DNA of 49,038 bases from an uncultured Flavobacteriales bacterium (GTDB lineage Bacteria; Bacteroidota; Bacteroidia; Flavobacteriales_D; Crocinitomicaceae): NCBI GenBank assembly GCA_903823565.1, contig CAIJTF010000090.1:1-49038 (forward strand), written 5' to 3'. Below are positions 8,826-18,087 of this stretch, in pieces. A program made the position numbers and the translations under genes. Position 1 is the first letter of the stretch. Each line of letters opens with the position of its first letter. The notes below the pieces were generated by a model. That model saw only the letters and a list, made by a program, of their open reading frames with translations. It did no database searches and had not been told where the DNA came from.

Positions 8826-9512
8826 ATGAGGAATTTTGCGCGGCTCTGTTCTTGCGCGGCTTGGCTAACCGTCTTTATGTTGGAAGGCGCCCAACGTCCC
8901 ATCCATAGTATTAACAGCGATTGGAATCGAAACCTAACGAGAGGGATTGAATATTCAACTGAAAATGAAGAAGACATTCGGAAGTATGAAAGCTTTACTT
9001 ACCGTCACATCATCGGCTACGACACACTCAGAAGTAAACTTAATGTCTGTAAAAATGTGTTCACATTTTTTGTAGAGAATCCAAATTTACCCGAATTAAA
9101 ACGGTTCAATGACGTTGGTTTCCCAATGGAATTTTGGAGTACATCAATGTGCGCGTTTTACGGTGTTCCCGTGGCTCAAGTAACTCGTTATTTGAAAAAA
9201 GCAGAAGCCTTAGGGTATAAACGTGTTGGTTATGATGCAACACTGATCACAGAAAAAGACACCTCAGCGCTTATAATTTCCAATATGCTAAACGTGCATT
9301 TCAATCGACGTACGGCACAGCAAGATATTCATGAAGTAATGAAAGATGTACCCGGAATACGATTAGAAGGAGGCAGTTTGGATTCTGCTTTTGTGGTTTC
9401 TGTAAATTCGAATAAGCTATCGGATATACTTGCTATATTTAATGATCTAAAGAGCCACCGTCTTGTGAAGTTTGTTGAATTTATTCCAGAGACTTGTGAA
9501 ATAATGCTGTAG
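8826..9512 (+). CDS. Putative secreted protein, C-terminus resembling a peptidase propeptide
   Basis: The product has 228 residues. The N-terminus (MRNFARLCSCAAWLTVFMLEGAQ) resembles a signal peptide. The central part is unrecognised ('FPMEFWSTSMCAFYGVPVAQ'). The last 85 residues have the order of elements seen in subtilase N-terminal propeptides: a strand 'LNVHFNRRTAQQDIHEVMKDVPGI', then 'DSAFVVSVNSNKLSDILAIFNDLKSH', and a closing 'VKFVEFIPE', but no peptidase domain follows. A free-standing inhibitor-like module is one reading; a chance resemblance is another. The stop is 28 nt before the next lipoprotein gene. Confidence 0.5.
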   Translation: MRNFARLCSCAAWLTVFMLEGAQRPIHSINSDWNRNLTRGIEYSTENEEDIRKYESFTYRHIIGYDTLRSKLNVCKNVFTFFVENPNLPELKRFNDVGFPMEFWSTSMCAFYGVPVAQVTRYLKKAEALGYKRVGYDATLITEKDTSALIISNMLNVHFNRRTAQQDIHEVMKDVPGIRLEGGSLDSAFVVSVNSNKLSDILAIFNDLKSHRLVKFVEFIPETCEIML

Positions 9513-9540
9513 ATGCTTATATTTACGTAAATTATTTACC

Positions 9541-9990
9541 TTGAAACACCTAATTCCTTTATTCGCTATTATTTTATTAGCCACAGCATGTAAAAAGAAT
9601 GAAACGAAAACCTATGCTATAGGAGAAGAAGCATTCGGAGGTATTGTGATTCAAGTAGATGAAACTAAAGAACATGGCTTAGTGGTTGCAAAAGCTGATC
9701 AAGTTACGTTTGCCATGCACAAGAATTGGAACGATTCTAAGGCGCTCGTTGAAGCATATAGCGAAGGCGGTGAAGGGTGGCGTTTACCCACAAAAACTGA
9801 ACTTGAATTAATATATAGCTCCAAGGCTTCCTTGAGCGGATTCGACAACCGTGATTATTGGTCCTCTACCCTTGGAAACGGAACTGCTTGGTCCAAATAT
9901 TTCGGAAGCACCATGGGAGGATTTACTACCAGTCCGTGGAAAGCCCTTTCCAATTGCACCTTGTGCAGCCGGGGCGTAAAGGAATTTTAA
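9541..9990 (+). CDS. DUF1566 (Lcl C-terminal-like) lipoprotein
   Basis: The product has 149 residues from a TTG start, chosen because it places a lipoprotein signal (LKHLIPLFAIILLATAC) directly at the N-terminus; Cys 17 is the lipidation site. The mature part shows the DUF1566/C-type-lectin-like pattern: 'GEEAFGGIVIQVDETKEHGLVVAKADQ', 'GGEGWRLPTKTELELIY' and 'RDYWSST.GNGTAWSKYF'. Members are surface or periplasmic proteins with an FGE-like fold. The precise function is unknown. It is followed 24 nt later by a T9SS cargo gene on the same strand. Confidence 0.8.
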   Translation: MKHLIPLFAIILLATACKKNETKTYAIGEEAFGGIVIQVDETKEHGLVVAKADQVTFAMHKNWNDSKALVEAYSEGGEGWRLPTKTELELIYSSKASLSGFDNRDYWSSTLGNGTAWSKYFGSTMGGFTTSPWKALSNCTLCSRGVKEF

Positions 9991-10014
9991 AAATTATTCG
10001 AATCATTTGTTGTA

Positions 10015-10956
10015 ATGCTATTGAAGTCACTCACCATCGCTCTAATTTGTTTACCAATCCTAGTGTTTTCACAACCGCTAAACGGATTGATCTCGCGTTA
10101 TTCCTTTAATGGCGGAAACGTCATAGACGATATTGGATCGAACAATGCAATTACCAACGGAGCCTCGCCAGGAACGGATCGAACTGGTCAGCTAAATTCA
10201 GCCCTTTTTTTCGATGGAACCCAGTCGGTTAATATCGGATCTACTCCGTCTTTTGAATTCGGGCTAAATGACTTTAGTTATTCGCTTTGGTTTCGATGCG
10301 ATTCCATTCAATTGGGAATGCTTTTGGCGAAAATTAATCCATCGAGTGGTTTTGCTTGCTTTATAGGTGATTCTATGAACCTGACGGGCGCTCCTGGTTC
10401 CTTTTTAAACATCCTTAACCTTGAAAATTCAACGCATCGTGGTGTTGGAATTCCAATCACCATGGGGGAATGGCACCATTTGGTCGTTGTTCATGAATAT
10501 GCTCAATCCGACCGCTTATACGTTGATAATACCTTGATATTCACGGATTTTAATGCTTATGACGGTATTACAGGATTAAGTACCGCAGGAATGGATTTTA
10601 GAATTGGTGCACATAGCCTGGGAAATTTCTACGTTTACAAGGGGTGGATTGATGATTTACACGTTTACAATAGAATACTAGACGGGAATGAAGTCGCGGT
10701 CCTTTACAACCTTGAATTATCCCTGAACCTTTCAAGCAACCCATTTCAAACCATGCGTTTGTTCCCAAATCCAGTAAAGAATGAAATAAACGTAACCGGG
10801 TTGTCCAAGGAGTTACCTTACGTTTTAGTAAGCCAAGAAGGAAGGATTATTCAAACAGGCACCGTGAGAGATGGTCTTCCCATCCCGATTGAACATTTAC
10901 CCAATGGGCATTATTTCCTGAGGCTAGAAAATCAGTATATAGCACTAGTGAAATAG
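10015..10956 (+). CDS. LamG-domain protein with T9SS type A sorting tail
   Basis: The product has 313 residues with a signal peptide (MLLKSLTIALICLPILVFSQ). Residues about 25-235 form a concanavalin A-like/LamG domain ('ISRYSFNGGNVIDDIGSNNA', 'FDGTQSVNIG', 'FSYSLWFRCD', 'WHHLVVVHEY', 'GWIDDLHVYNRIL'), a fold used for carbohydrate or surface binding. Residues 249-313 are a type A C-terminal sorting domain starting 'LFPNPVKNEINV' and ending 'LPNGHYFLRLENQYIALVK', which directs secretion through the type IX system and cell-surface attachment. It is probably a small adhesin or glycan-binding protein. The gene may be co-transcribed with the DUF1566 lipoprotein in front. Confidence 0.88.
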   Translation: MLLKSLTIALICLPILVFSQPLNGLISRYSFNGGNVIDDIGSNNAITNGASPGTDRTGQLNSALFFDGTQSVNIGSTPSFEFGLNDFSYSLWFRCDSIQLGMLLAKINPSSGFACFIGDSMNLTGAPGSFLNILNLENSTHRGVGIPITMGEWHHLVVVHEYAQSDRLYVDNTLIFTDFNAYDGITGLSTAGMDFRIGAHSLGNFYVYKGWIDDLHVYNRILDGNEVAVLYNLELSLNLSSNPFQTMRLFPNPVKNEINVTGLSKELPYVLVSQEGRIIQTGTVRDGLPIPIEHLPNGHYFLRLENQYIALVK

Positions 10957-11071
10957 AAATGCGATATCCCGAAGGTACGTAACGCTACCAAATATCCTCC
11001 TTTATCCAAAAGGGTCATTGACTATTTCAATATCCTTATAAACCTTTTCAATAACTTTTCTGTTACTGTAA

Positions 11072-13411
<2,340 letters not shown>

Positions 13412-13624
13412 AAGGGTGCTTCGTTCAATCGAAAGATATTATTTGCATGAATGGTCTTAATGAGTCTATACGATATTTCATTAGGCATACTAAATAATGC
13501 ATATCGTTAAAGGATTTTAAACCTTGCAATAACGGATTATATTCAAGTTTTTAGAATCGTCTTTACATTTTACAGATCGGCAACCTTCAATTACCTTTCA
13601 AAAAACTAAACGCTCTAAGAATTT

Positions 13625-15370
13625 TTAAGATGCATCAAAATCCTTATTCTTATTTTTTTCTAATTCAGTGTATAAATCGTTCATAAACCCAAAAATTCTC
13701 ATTAAAACGTGGGTGTTCGATTGAGTGAAGTTTAGTTTAATTTTAGCGGAAAGGTTATTTCCACTCATTTCGAGAGTTTTAAAATTCTCCATTATTTTCT
13801 TAAAATTCTCTAATTCTCGTTTCGTGGATGGGCTATCATCAAGTACCTTTTCGGTTTCACTATTGATGTACTTTTTATAATCTAGATTTAAATACATGGA
13901 AATAGGATTTTCTGTAAACAATGTTTTACATTCTTGATTGATGGAGGCACTCCATTTTCCATTATTTTTAAGGATTTTAGCGGAAGACTCGTCGTTGGTG
14001 ATAATAAGTCTATCTTTTAATTGAACGAGACAAATTTTTCCTATCTGCTCTTCGAATGGAATAATAACCAAATTATCATCAAAGATCAAATTATCCTCCG
14101 TCTCACGCTTCAATTTACGCAGTATTTTTTGGTATGCCGACGGATTATTTAACCCAATCTGAATCGAAAAAATAGGAATTGGGGTATACCGTTTCAACCT
14201 ATTGGATTCGTAATTTCCTTGGTCATTCGAATTTTCGTATCCGTTATAGGAACCCTTTAGATCAGAATCGTAAGTACCCTTTTGCTTCGTTTTGATCTCA
14301 TTGATTGCGAAGGTTAATGTACCATCAAAAAGATCTTTCATTTCGCTTTCCGTTAATCCAAATTCCTCTTCGATTTCATCTTTTACTTTGTCATATCCCG
14401 GGATGGTATTGATTAATTTAAATACATTTTCCATATTTAAAACAGCCGACATTCCAAATAAAACGTCACCATTAGTGGATATAAAATCAACATACTTTTC
14501 TTGAATACCGGATTCACTCAGGATCGATAAATTACTGGTATTTCCACCTTGATTCAAGAATTGAAAAATTTCCATATCTATGTTATCTTGATTCAAATTG
14601 ATTACCAAACTAGCGCCATCTGTATTTTCTAAATTATCCTTAACCTTTTCAAAAATTAATTTATCCTCGTTAGATTCATCAAGCTCCTTTCCAATTAGGC
14701 TCGTTAACCTTTTAAAACTTTTAAAATTTAAATACATGCTAATGTCTCCAGCTTTATCTTCAGACGAGGAAAATGCATCAGACGACAAAATAGAGGCTTC
14801 TTTGGAAAGCTTGAGCAAATTCGTTGCTTCAATGTCACTCTCCTCATTGGAATTATATACAATACAAGCGTCATCGTTCCATACAATTGCAGTATTTGAT
14901 GAGGGATAATCGTCATTTCTTTCTGACTCCACAAACATAAAGTTACCATTTGATTCTTTGAATTTCACGGATGAATTTCGGGTCAAATTGTTTAAAAATC
15001 CCTTCAACTTGTTTTTATCAGCAACAGCGAATACAATTCCAATGCATGGCTTTTTACCTTTCATGTCACTAAAACAGTAAATATTGTCACTCAATAACAT
15101 CCCTGTTTCCTCAGGGTTTTCTAGTAATTGGTCTACTTTAATTCCCTCATCGTCCATTTTTTGAGAAAGCTTTTTGTAAAAACTCATGGATTGAAGTGCT
15201 TTTTTATCCAGTTTAGATGCCAACGAAGAAGGATCTATCTTTAATACCATCATAGAATCCAATGGAATGTACTTTGGTAAATTTGATTTTTTAAAAAATA
15301 AATACCAAGCCCCTATTCCCACAAAAATTGTTACCCCAGAAATAATTAAAAGTATATTTCTCTTATTCAT
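13625..15370 (-). CDS. DUF4836 family membrane-anchored protein
   Basis: The protein has 581 residues with one N-terminal membrane segment (residues about 6-25, 'NILLIISGVTIFVGIGAWYLFF'), so it is anchored with a large extracytoplasmic part. The pattern after the anchor ('YIPLDSMMVLKIDPSSLASKLD', 'GIVFAVADKNKLKGFLNNL', repeated 'YLNFK'/'YLNLDYKKYI' units) fits the DUF4836 family of Bacteroidota, which consists of repeated substrate-like modules of unknown role. A basic and acidic low-complexity stretch lies near residues 375-395. It is transcribed on its own and ends in AT-rich sequence. No catalytic motif can be seen. Confidence 0.72.
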   Translation of the reverse strand: MNKRNILLIISGVTIFVGIGAWYLFFKKSNLPKYIPLDSMMVLKIDPSSLASKLDKKALQSMSFYKKLSQKMDDEGIKVDQLLENPEETGMLLSDNIYCFSDMKGKKPCIGIVFAVADKNKLKGFLNNLTRNSSVKFKESNGNFMFVESERNDDYPSSNTAIVWNDDACIVYNSNEESDIEATNLLKLSKEASILSSDAFSSSEDKAGDISMYLNFKSFKRLTSLIGKELDESNEDKLIFEKVKDNLENTDGASLVINLNQDNIDMEIFQFLNQGGNTSNLSILSESGIQEKYVDFISTNGDVLFGMSAVLNMENVFKLINTIPGYDKVKDEIEEEFGLTESEMKDLFDGTLTFAINEIKTKQKGTYDSDLKGSYNGYENSNDQGNYESNRLKRYTPIPIFSIQIGLNNPSAYQKILRKLKRETEDNLIFDDNLVIIPFEEQIGKICLVQLKDRLIITNDESSAKILKNNGKWSASINQECKTLFTENPISMYLNLDYKKYINSETEKVLDDSPSTKRELENFKKIMENFKTLEMSGNNLSAKIKLNFTQSNTHVLMRIFGFMNDLYTELEKNKNKDFDAS

Positions 15371-15400
15371 ATCAATGGTATTAGTGTTGTTATTCGATTA

Positions 15401-15430
15401 GGATAAAATAAATTAGCTTTTGCTAATTTA
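15401..15430 (-). terminator. Terminator-like hairpin after arsC
   Basis: Perfect 9-bp arms (TAAATTAGC at 15409-15417 and its complement at 15422-15430) close a 4-nt loop. Read on the minus strand the hairpin is followed by TTTTATCC (15408-15401). It lies 35 nt beyond the arsC stop, where the arsenic operon should end. The stem is AT-rich, so efficiency is uncertain. Confidence 0.55.
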
Positions 15431-15464
15431 ATCAATCCATTCAACTGTAGAAAATATAATACGA

Positions 15465-15875
15465 TTATAAAGAGCTGAGGGGCAAATCCTTAATGTAGTC
15501 TTTTACTTCATCTCTTACCTGTCTGAACATCGACATAATTTCTTCTTCGGTACCCCTTGCTTTCGCCGGATCTGGGAAATTGTGATGGATGCGCTTCACT
15601 GCTCCAGGAAAAATCGGACATTGCTCGCTTGCGTGGTCGCAAACGGTCAATACTAAATCAAAGGGAATGTGCAAATATTCATCCACGTGATTGGAGGTAT
15701 GAATGGAAATGTCAATTCCATCTTCGGCCATAACCGTAATCGCGCGCGGATTAACACCATGCGTTTCAATACCCGCGCTATAAATACTTGCCACTGTCCC
15801 GTGAAAATGACGAAGATATCCCTCGGCCAACTGACTTCTACAGCTGTTTCCAGTACATAAAACTAAAATATTCAT
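15465..15875 (-). CDS. arsC: Arsenate reductase, thioredoxin-coupled type
   Basis: The product has 136 residues of the low-molecular-weight phosphatase fold. The P-loop 'LCTGNSCRSQ' supplies the nucleophile C7; 'LVLTVCDHASEQCPIFPG' supplies the C79/C86 pair that, in Staphylococcus pI258-type ArsC, relays electrons to thioredoxin; D102 in 'FPDPA' is the likely general acid. It reduces arsenate to arsenite in the cytosol for export. Its ATG overlaps the stop of the transporter gene by 4 nt (ATGA), so translation is coupled. It is the last gene of the four-gene ars operon and is followed by a terminator-like hairpin. Confidence 0.93.
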   Translation of the reverse strand: MNILVLCTGNSCRSQLAEGYLRHFHGTVASIYSAGIETHGVNPRAITVMAEDGIDISIHTSNHVDEYLHIPFDLVLTVCDHASEQCPIFPGAVKRIHHNFPDPAKARGTEEEIMSMFRQVRDEVKDYIKDLPLSSL

Positions 15876-16906
15876 GACTTACTAAATTTATTCTTTAATG
15901 CTAAACTAGCTTTAACAAGGAGGATTAAGGCAGGAACTTCTACCAAAGGTCCAATTACCCCGGCAAAGGCCTGTCCTGAATTAAGACCAAACACACCGAT
16001 GGAAACGGCAATAGCCAATTCGAAATTATTTCCAGCTGCGGTAAACGCTACGGTCGCAGTGTCTTTATAGGAAGAACCCAAGACCTTGGCCACAAAAAAC
16101 ATGAGAAAGAACATGACCAAAAAGAAGATCACCAGCGGAAGGGCTACCCGAAGTACATCAAACGGTAAGGTAGCGATGAGTTTTCCTTTCAAACTAAACA
16201 TAACTACAATAGTAAAGAGTAAGGCGATCAACGTAATCGGAGAAATTTTTGGTAGAAACTTATATTGAAACCAATCTTGTCCGAATTTTGGGATTAACAG
16301 CGCCCTACTCAGCATCGCTGCTGCAAAAGGAATTCCTAAATATATCCCTACTGTTTTCGCAATTTCAAGCATGCTGATATCAATACTTATGGCATCAAAA
16401 CCAAACATAGGAAGCATAATCTCTAGATAGAAGTACGCATAAAAACTGAAGAAAAGCACCTGCAATAGGCTGTTAATTCCCACTAAACCAGCTACCAACT
16501 CCCGGTTACCTCCAGCGAGGTCGTTCCAAACAATCACCATGGCAATGCATGGCGCCAGACCAATAACAATAAGCCCTGTTAAATATTCAGGATCATTTGG
16601 TAGAAAGGTAATCGCTAACAAAAACATTAAAAAGGGTCCCACAATCCATGTGATAAACAGGGATGAAAATAACAAGCGTTTATCACTCAACGTTGCTGGA
16701 ACTTTCCCAAAATCCACCTTGGTTAAAGGAGGATACATCATGAGGATGAGTCCTATGGCCAGTGGAACATTCGTAGTTCCGATAGCAACATTCGACAATA
16801 ACCCTTCTACATCAGGTAAAATATTTCCAAGTAACACCCCTACTCCCATGGCTAAAAAAATCCAAAGGGTTAAGAAGCGATCTAAAAATTTGAGGCGAGT
16901 TTTCAT
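15872..16906 (-). CDS. acr3: Arsenite efflux transporter, ACR3 family
   Basis: The product has 344 residues from the ATG at 16906. An upstream in-frame start at 16981 would overlap the previous gene by 65 nt and add a non-membrane tail, so it is rejected. About ten membrane helices are visible. The conserved ACR3 cysteine is C120 in 'IGLAPCIAMVIVWNDLAGG', and the conserved acidic residue is E296 in 'AAGNNFELAIAVSIGVFG'; both are known to be needed for arsenite transport in the family. It sits 10 nt behind the DUF6428 gene and overlaps arsC by 4 nt. It exports arsenite (and possibly antimonite) across the inner membrane. Confidence 0.95.
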   Translation of the reverse strand: MKTRLKFLDRFLTLWIFLAMGVGVLLGNILPDVEGLLSNVAIGTTNVPLAIGLILMMYPPLTKVDFGKVPATLSDKRLLFSSLFITWIVGPFLMFLLAITFLPNDPEYLTGLIVIGLAPCIAMVIVWNDLAGGNRELVAGLVGINSLLQVLFFSFYAYFYLEIMLPMFGFDAISIDISMLEIAKTVGIYLGIPFAAAMLSRALLIPKFGQDWFQYKFLPKISPITLIALLFTIVVMFSLKGKLIATLPFDVLRVALPLVIFFLVMFFLMFFVAKVLGSSYKDTATVAFTAAGNNFELAIAVSIGVFGLNSGQAFAGVIGPLVEVPALILLVKASLALKNKFSKS

Positions 16907-16916
16907 CTTTGTTCGT

Positions 16917-17363
16917 TTAACAACATCCGGTACTGGGGGAACAACAACTTGTTTTTGGTACCTGCTCTGCAGGAATACCACAATGATCCGGAGCCAAACA
17001 CTCAGTGTACAAAGGAGTTAAGTGGAAGACGCCCTCAGAAAATGAAATTCCATAACGCTCAATGGTTTGGCCTTGATATTCAATTTCAACCGGTTCATCG
17101 GTCAGACCGTAATCTAACTCCCCCTTTTTAATAATTCCCAACCACTTAAATGAAGTTAGTCGGTGGTCAAAATCATTTGCCACCCAAAGCTGAAAGGTGA
17201 CTTTTCGTTCGACGCGTGCTACTCCCCCACAATCTGTGAAGTTTTTACTAATAAGTGCCAATTCAGTGACATGGAAATGGTCAGGAACAGAGGTTCCGTT
17301 GGGTAACACGAGTTTAAGTTGAGTTACTTCGCTTAAACTTGATTTAAATTCAGACAGTTTCAT
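16917..17363 (-). CDS. DUF6428-like protein with Cys-rich tail in ars operon
   Basis: The product has 148 residues and is soluble, with no signal peptide. 'LPNGTSVPDHFHVTELA' and 'FTDCGGVARVERKVTFQLW' fit the DUF6428 family that I recall from arsenic operons of Bacteroidota; the 'P.HFH.TE' block has cupin-like metal-site character. The C-terminus adds four cysteine sites: 'TECLAPDHCG' and then 'KTSCCSPSTGCC', six cysteines within about 30 residues, suited to binding arsenite or another thiophilic metalloid. The start overlaps the arsR end by 14 nt, and the stop is 10 nt before acr3. I infer an arsenite-binding accessory or chaperone; the true role is not established. Confidence 0.75.
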   Translation of the reverse strand: MKLSEFKSSLSEVTQLKLVLPNGTSVPDHFHVTELALISKNFTDCGGVARVERKVTFQLWVANDFDHRLTSFKWLGIIKKGELDYGLTDEPVEIEYQGQTIERYGISFSEGVFHLTPLYTECLAPDHCGIPAEQVPKTSCCSPSTGCC

Positions 17364-17685
17364 CGCAACAGGTTTTTGGAATGGATAATTTAATGGAATG
17401 AATCAAAGTAAGTATCGTTTCAAGGTGTTCATTCGACAAACAATAACACACAGAGGTACCGGAAATTTCACCTTTTATTACACCTGCTGTTTTTAATGCT
17501 TGTAAATGCCTCGAAATACTGGCTTGCGCCAATGGAAGTTCGTCAACGATATCTCCACAAATACAAGTTCCTTTTTTTAGCAGATACGATACAATAGACA
17601 AACGTGCCGGATGTCCCAAGGCTTTAAATACTTCCGAAAGAGAAAGCACATCCGACGAATAAGATTCAATTTTTGTAATCCCCAT
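17350..17685 (-). CDS. arsR: ArsR/SmtB-family repressor of the ars operon
   Basis: The product has 111 residues with a winged helix: 'VFKALGHPARLSIVSYLLKKGTCICGDIVDELPLAQASISRHLQALKTAGVIKG'. Candidate metalloid-sensing thiols are C41 and C43 at the start of the 'CICGDIV' helix, where classical ArsR has ELCVCDL, plus the C-terminal C106/C107 pair. The protein should bind the palindrome just upstream of its own start and release it when arsenite binds. It is the first gene of the operon arsR-DUF6428-acr3-arsC and overlaps the next gene by 14 nt. Confidence 0.93.
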   Translation of the reverse strand: MGITKIESYSSDVLSLSEVFKALGHPARLSIVSYLLKKGTCICGDIVDELPLAQASISRHLQALKTAGVIKGEISGTSVCYCLSNEHLETILTLIHSIKLSIPKTCCDETV

Positions 17686-17695
17686 GGTTAATATT

Positions 17696-17715
17696 ATATC
17701 GCAATATTACGATAT
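17696..17715. promoter_or_regulatory. Probable ArsR operator palindrome
   Basis: ATATCG (17696-17701) and CGATAT (17710-17715) are perfect inverted arms around CAATATTA, whose core AATATT is itself palindromic. The site lies 10 nt upstream of the arsR ATG, between arsR and the divergent gene at 17751, the expected place for autoregulation. It resembles the AT-rich palindromes bound by ArsR-type repressors. It may also influence the divergent gene, 36 nt away. Confidence 0.75.
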
Positions 17716-17750
17716 TTATATTTAATGCTCTATTTTTTCTATTTTTACCC

Positions 17751-18080
17751 ATGATAATTTCCATTACAGGTCTAAAACCTAAATCGTTCTGGCATACCCT
17801 TCCATTTTGGTACAGAGCCATCCCCTCTTTTAGTCAAGCTAAAAAAGCCAAAGGGAATCTGTTCTGTGAAGTCAAGCAAATACAGGGCATTCAACATACC
17901 TTAACGGCTTGGGAAAACATGGAAACCCTTCGGGCTTTCGTCGGATCAGGCCCTCATTTAAAAGCCTTTAAATCCTTTCGAAAAATTGCTACTGGCAGCA
18001 CGTATCATTATGAAAACGATGCGGTTCCTTCATGGGAAGAAGCGCGGCGTTTGTGGGAAGAAAACTATAAAGAATACTAG
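17751..18080 (+). CDS. DUF3291-like dimeric-barrel protein
   Basis: The product has 109 residues and no signal. The pattern 'SITGLKPKSFWHTLPFWYRAIPSFSQAKKAKGNLFCEVKQIQGIQHTLTAWENMETLRAFVGSGPHLKAFKSF' is split here only for description: it matches the ABM/DUF3291-type ferredoxin-like barrel with a conserved HTLT.W strand and GPHLKA helix. Known relatives include small monooxygenases and proteins of unknown role. It is transcribed away from arsR and shares the 65-nt intergenic region containing the ArsR palindrome, so arsenic control is possible but unproven. Confidence 0.75.
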   Translation: MIISITGLKPKSFWHTLPFWYRAIPSFSQAKKAKGNLFCEVKQIQGIQHTLTAWENMETLRAFVGSGPHLKAFKSFRKIATGSTYHYENDAVPSWEEARRLWEENYKEY

Positions 18081-18087
18081 TAAGCTA

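Noticed and set aside
8480..8908. Open frame of 142 codons
   Set aside because: It overlaps the end of one gene and the signal peptide of the next, has no signal, and its C-terminus is a shadow of the 8826 gene.
16907..16981. Upstream extension of acr3
   Set aside because: It would overlap the DUF6428 gene by 65 nt and adds a segment unlike ACR3; the ATG at 16906 fits the family.
16539..17021. 160-codon antisense frame across acr3 and DUF6428
   Set aside because: Translation is basic and repetitive in the way of a shadow frame, and both opposite genes are certain.
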